Positions 5,173-7,866 of a stretch of DNA of 7,866 bases are shown one piece after another. The position numbers and the translations under genes were made by a program. The notes beneath the pieces are model-generated. The model searched no databases. It was not told the origin of the DNA and was given only the letters and a program-made list of their open reading frames with translations. Origin of the DNA: Tannockella sp964369175 (GTDB taxonomy: Bacteria > Bacillota_I > Bacilli_A > Erysipelotrichales > Coprobacillaceae); the NCBI GenBank assembly GCA_964369175.1, contig CAYJEM010000074.1, positions 1 through 7,866 on the forward strand, written 5' to 3'. Numbering within the stretch: the stretch's first letter is position 1; each line of letters begins with the position of its first letter.

Positions 5173-6606
5173 ATGAAGGCAACGTTAGATTATGAAAGAA
5201 TTAGACAATTAAAAATAGAAATTGATAAATCAAAAATATATTTACCAAAGTATCATATATATCCACGTAGTGGATTATTAAATGACCCTAATGGATTATT
5301 TTTTGATGGACATCAGTATCATGTGTTTTATCAATGGCATCCGTATGGTGCAAACCATGGTCTAAAACATTGGGAATACTTAACTACGAAAGATTTCATT
5401 TCTTTTAGATTAGAAAATCCAATTATTCCTACATTAGACAATGAAACTCATGGATGTTATTCAGGCGGAGGGATTGCTTTAGAAAAAGAATCGATTATAT
5501 TTTATACAGCAAACAAACGCATAGAAAACAATCATAGAAAAAGCTCCCAAGTTGTTGCTAAAGTCAAGGATGGAAAAATTATTGATAAAAAGATAGTTGT
5601 TGAAAATACACCAACTAAATATACGGATGACTTTCGTGATCCAAACCCATATATTGAAAAAGATGGTAGTATCGGAGTACTTATTGGCGCTAGGAAAAAA
5701 AATGGCCAAGGTGTAGTAGTGAAATATCAATATGACAATATGACTCAGCAATTGAAATTACTAGGAGAACTTATGTTTGTAGGAGTTGATATAAATGATA
5801 CATATATGTGGGAGTGTCCAAACTTATATCGTAGTAACAAAACAGATATCTTTATTGGCTGTCCACAAGGAATAAGAAAAGAAAAATATCAGTATCACAA
5901 TATATATAGTACAGTCTATATCGCAGGACAATATCAAGGTGATGACTTCCAAGTAGAAAAAATGGAAGAATTGGATAATGGATTTGATTTTTATGCTCCA
6001 CAGTTAATTAATGGAATCGATGAACTTGTTATTTTAGGATGGATAGGCACACCAGAGATGACATATCCAACGGATAGATATCAGTGGCATTCGGCAATTA
6101 CATTGCCAAGAAGATTAACATATATAGATGGAATAATGGTTCAATATCCATGGATTGAGTTAAGCAAAATGATTAAAAACAAAGAAAGTTACGATAATGT
6201 GATGGAGATATCTACCTCTATACAGCAAAGTTATGTTAAACTTAATGGTATGGAAGGTGATTTTAAGATTACATTAAAAGATACTTCACAAACGCATAAT
6301 ATTGAAATTGGATATACTGGAAAGTGTTTTTATATTGATCGTAGTAATACCATTTTAACAGATCAAATGGAAAAATATGGAAATGTACGAAGTGTAGAAA
6401 TTGAAAAGATAGATAGTCTAGAATTATTTATAGACCACTCAATTATAGAGCTATTTATAAATAATGGACAAAAAGCAATGACTTTGCGATATTTTACAAA
6501 TAGTGATTTGGGTTATATACATGCAAATCAAAAAATAAATGTTGAAATATATGAAATAACAAATATCGAATTATGGAAGGAGAGTCATTATGAAAAAAAT
6601 ACTTAG
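5173..6606 (+). CDS. scrB: GH32 beta-fructosidase (sucrose-6-phosphate hydrolase)
   Basis: A 477-residue intracellular glycoside hydrolase family 32 enzyme. It should split the beta-fructofuranosyl bond of sucrose-6-phosphate into glucose-6-phosphate and fructose. The five-bladed propeller shows all three catalytic carboxylates: nucleophile Asp38 in LLNDPNG, transition-state stabiliser Asp156 in FRDPN, and acid/base Glu214 in WECPNLY. DFYAPQ follows later. The C-terminal beta-sandwich (about 330-477) ends with the usual LFIDHSIIELFINNG segment. There is no signal peptide, which fits PTS-delivered phosphorylated substrate. The start is ATG 5173, because the in-frame GTG at 5164 lies inside the ribosome binding site AAAGGTGA (5160-5167). 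It begins 11 nt after EIIBC and its last 17 nt overlap the epimerase gene, so translation is probably coupled. NDPNG is preceded by Leu-Leu instead of the common Trp-Met/Leu, a mild change near the active site. Confidence 0.92.
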   Translation: MKATLDYERIRQLKIEIDKSKIYLPKYHIYPRSGLLNDPNGLFFDGHQYHVFYQWHPYGANHGLKHWEYLTTKDFISFRLENPIIPTLDNETHGCYSGGGIALEKESIIFYTANKRIENNHRKSSQVVAKVKDGKIIDKKIVVENTPTKYTDDFRDPNPYIEKDGSIGVLIGARKKNGQGVVVKYQYDNMTQQLKLLGELMFVGVDINDTYMWECPNLYRSNKTDIFIGCPQGIRKEKYQYHNIYSTVYIAGQYQGDDFQVEKMEELDNGFDFYAPQLINGIDELVILGWIGTPEMTYPTDRYQWHSAITLPRRLTYIDGIMVQYPWIELSKMIKNKESYDNVMEISTSIQQSYVKLNGMEGDFKITLKDTSQTHNIEIGYTGKCFYIDRSNTILTDQMEKYGNVRSVEIEKIDSLELFIDHSIIELFINNGQKAMTLRYFTNSDLGYIHANQKINVEIYEITNIELWKESHYEKNT

Positions 6607-7231
6607 TGCGTCAATGATGTGTGCAAATTATGGACACTTAGAAACAGAGATGAAAGATTTAGAAGCGGCAGGTGTTGATATGCTTCATATCGACATCATG
6701 GATGGTAGTTTTGTACCAAATTTTGGGATGGGATTGCAAGATGCACAATATTTATGTAAGAATAGTTCAATTCCATGTGATATACATTTAATGGTAAATA
6801 ATCCTGGTCAGTATGTTAAACTATTTGCTGGTATTGGTGCAAAAATTATCTATGTTCATTATGAAGCAGATAAGCATATTACAAGAACTTTACAAGCAAT
6901 TATTGATGCAGGGGTAAAGACAGGTATTGCGATAAATCCCGGTACTAGTTTTGAAATGATTCAAGATATTTTACCACTGATTGATTACGTAATGGTAATG
7001 ACTGTCAATCCAGGATTTGCAGGACAAACTTATTTACCATTTGTTGATACAAAAATAAAAAAGTTGGCGGCTCATAAAGATGAATACAATTACAAAATTA
7101 TTATTGATGGAGCATGTTCCGTTGACAAAGTAAAATCATTAAATCATTTAGCTGATGGTTTCATCTTAGGGACATCTGCTTTATTTAATCAAGATGTCGA
7201 TTACTTAGAAGCAATTAGTCGACTTAGATAG
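6590..7231 (+). CDS. alsE: Ketose-phosphate 3-epimerase, AlsE-like (allulose-6-P) or Rpe
   Basis: A 213-residue TIM-barrel epimerase of the ribulose-phosphate 3-epimerase family. Metal and catalytic residues are present: His33 and Asp35 (HIDIMDG), His66 (DIHLMV) and Asp173 (IIIDGAC). Several signature spots differ from housekeeping Rpe and match E. coli AlsE as I recall it: MMC near the N-terminus instead of ILSADF, MTVNPGFAGQ instead of MSVNPGFGGQ, DGAC instead of DGGV/I, and GTSALF instead of AGSAIF. AlsE interconverts D-allulose-6-phosphate and D-fructose-6-phosphate; Rpe interconverts ribulose-5- and xylulose-5-phosphate. The AlsE call is favoured but rests on memory of the family, not an alignment. 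The ATG has AAGGAG (6577-6582) 7 nt upstream and lies within the last 17 nt of the GH32 gene. RpiB follows 8 nt later, the same functional pair as in the allose pathway. Confidence 0.82.
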   Translation: MKKILSASMMCANYGHLETEMKDLEAAGVDMLHIDIMDGSFVPNFGMGLQDAQYLCKNSSIPCDIHLMVNNPGQYVKLFAGIGAKIIYVHYEADKHITRTLQAIIDAGVKTGIAINPGTSFEMIQDILPLIDYVMVMTVNPGFAGQTYLPFVDTKIKKLAAHKDEYNYKIIIDGACSVDKVKSLNHLADGFILGTSALFNQDVDYLEAISRLR

Positions 7232-7239
7232 GAGAGAAT

Positions 7240-7704
7240 ATGAAAATAGCAATTGGAAATGACCATGTAGCAGTTACTTATAAAAAAGAAATAACAGCGT
7301 ACATAGAAAAAAAGTATGGTTATGAAGTAATTAATTATGGAACAGATAGTGAGGAAAGATTTAATTATCCAGTATCTGGATATGCAGTAGCTAAAGCAGT
7401 TGTAAGTGGAGAAGTTGATCAAGGAATACTTATATGTGGTTCAGGTGTTGGTATATCAATTGCCGCAAATAAGGTAAATGGTATACGTTGTGTTGTATGT
7501 AGTGAACCTTATTCTGCAAAACTATCTAAAGAGCACAATGATACAAATATACTAGCATTTGGAGCGCGTGTAGTTGGAATTGAAGTTGCAAAGATGATTG
7601 TTGACTCTTGGTTTGAGGCACGATATGAAGGTGGGCGTCATCAAGCGCGTATAGATCTTATAAAGAATATTGAAGATAAACAAACTCTAGGAGATAACAG
7701 ATGA
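7240..7704 (+). CDS. rpiB: RpiB-family sugar-phosphate isomerase (ribose-5-P / allose-6-P isomerase)
   Basis: A 154-residue isomerase of the RpiB/LacAB family, normal in length. It shows Asp8-His9 in the GNDH start, the catalytic Cys66 in ILICGSGVGISIAANK, the ring-opening His99 in EHNDTN, and the phosphate-binding C-terminal EGGRHQ. The stretch from CSEPYSA through HNDTNILAFGARVVG and KMIVDSW to EGGRHQ is close to E. coli RpiB as I recall it. That enzyme isomerises ribose-5-P to ribulose-5-P and also allose-6-P to allulose-6-P, and is encoded beside the als operon. Cys66 distinguishes it from LacB-type tagatose subunits. The ATG has AGGAG (7230-7234) 5 nt upstream. It follows the epimerase by 8 nt, and its TGA overlaps the ATG of the kinase gene (ATGA at 7701-7704), so the three are translated as a unit. 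Which substrate matters in vivo is not settled by sequence. Confidence 0.88.
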   Translation: MKIAIGNDHVAVTYKKEITAYIEKKYGYEVINYGTDSEERFNYPVSGYAVAKAVVSGEVDQGILICGSGVGISIAANKVNGIRCVVCSEPYSAKLSKEHNDTNILAFGARVVGIEVAKMIVDSWFEARYEGGRHQARIDLIKNIEDKQTLGDNR

Positions 7705-7866
7705 AACTAGGTGCAATTGAAGCAGGTGGAACTAAGTTTGTAGTATCAATTGGTGATGAGCTTGGAAATGTACATGAAAGACAATCATATCCAACAGAGT
7801 CGCCAGAAGTAACATTAAAAAATGTTTGTGATTTCTTTAAAGGAAAAGATATTGAAGCAATTGGAG
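7701..7866 (+). CDS. scrK: ROK-family fructokinase, N-terminal part (cut by window edge)
   Basis: Only the first 55 residues are visible; the gene runs off the right edge. It begins MKLGAIEAGGTKFVVSIGDE, the phosphate-1 ATP-binding loop of ROK sugar kinases, in the IEAGGTKF form typical of the fructokinase branch (B. subtilis YdhR, streptococcal ScrK). E. coli AlsK, the allose kinase of the same superfamily, has a different start as I recall it. The role would be ATP-dependent phosphorylation of the fructose freed by the GH32 enzyme to fructose-6-phosphate. AGGAG at 7689-7693 lies 7 nt before the ATG, which overlaps the RpiB stop by 4 nt. The active-site Asp and zinc-binding motif lie beyond the window, so activity cannot be judged. 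Confidence 0.85.
   Translation, partial: MKLGAIEAGGTKFVVSIGDELGNVHERQSYPTESPEVTLKNVCDFFKGKDIEAIG

Noticed and set aside
5262..5274. TCCAC/GTGGA inverted repeat
   Set aside because: It lies within GH32 codons for a conserved segment (YPRSG), so coding constraint and chance explain it.
1..7866. tRNA, rRNA, CRISPR array, insertion sequence or phage genes
   Set aside because: No cloverleaf-like run, no regularly spaced repeats and no transposase or integrase motifs were seen on either strand.

Overview
The window is AT-rich (roughly two thirds A+T by eye), has strong AGGAGG-type ribosome binding sites and uses the standard code (TGA is a stop, TGG is Trp). It looks like chromosomal DNA from a low-GC member of the Bacillota. 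A bile salt hydrolase beside a sugar PTS operon suggests a gut-dwelling host, possibly an Erysipelotrichales-type lineage. The lineage is inferred from style and gene content only.

Layout. (1) Positions 1-1329, plus strand: the 3' end of a serine O-acetyltransferase gene (cysE), then an AI-2E-family membrane protein. A strong hairpin follows at 1334-1369. (2) 1379-2398, plus strand: a LacI-family regulator with its own sigma-A-type promoter and a GTG start. It ends at a bidirectional terminator. (3) 2426-3397, minus strand: a bile salt hydrolase that converges on the regulator gene and has its own extended -10 promoter. (4) 3398-3748: a 351-bp divergent intergenic region. It holds the operon promoter, a CcpA cre-like site on its -35 element, two identical 14-bp LacI-type operators exactly 52 bp apart, a second possible promoter and several small palindromes. 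(5) 3749 to beyond 7866, plus strand: a tightly packed operon of five genes. These are a sucrose-type PTS EIIBC, a GH32 beta-fructosidase, an epimerase of the Rpe/AlsE family, an RpiB-type sugar-phosphate isomerase, and the start of a ROK fructokinase cut by the window edge. Gaps are 11 nt or less, or genes overlap, and there is no internal terminator.

How the genes fit together. The EIIBC and GH32 enzymes should import and cleave a 6-phosphorylated beta-fructoside such as sucrose, and the fructokinase should phosphorylate the released fructose. The LacI-family protein is the natural candidate to bind the two operators. The unusual part is the epimerase and isomerase pair. By sequence recalled from memory, both resemble the E. 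coli allose-pathway enzymes AlsE and RpiB more than housekeeping enzymes. With the rest of the operon they would form a complete route for an allose-containing analogue of sucrose: allosyl-6-P-fructose to allose-6-P plus fructose, then allulose-6-P, then fructose-6-P. A plainer reading is ordinary sucrose use with two co-regulated pentose-phosphate enzymes. The allosyl-fructoside hypothesis and the twin-operator promoter are the two most interesting things here.
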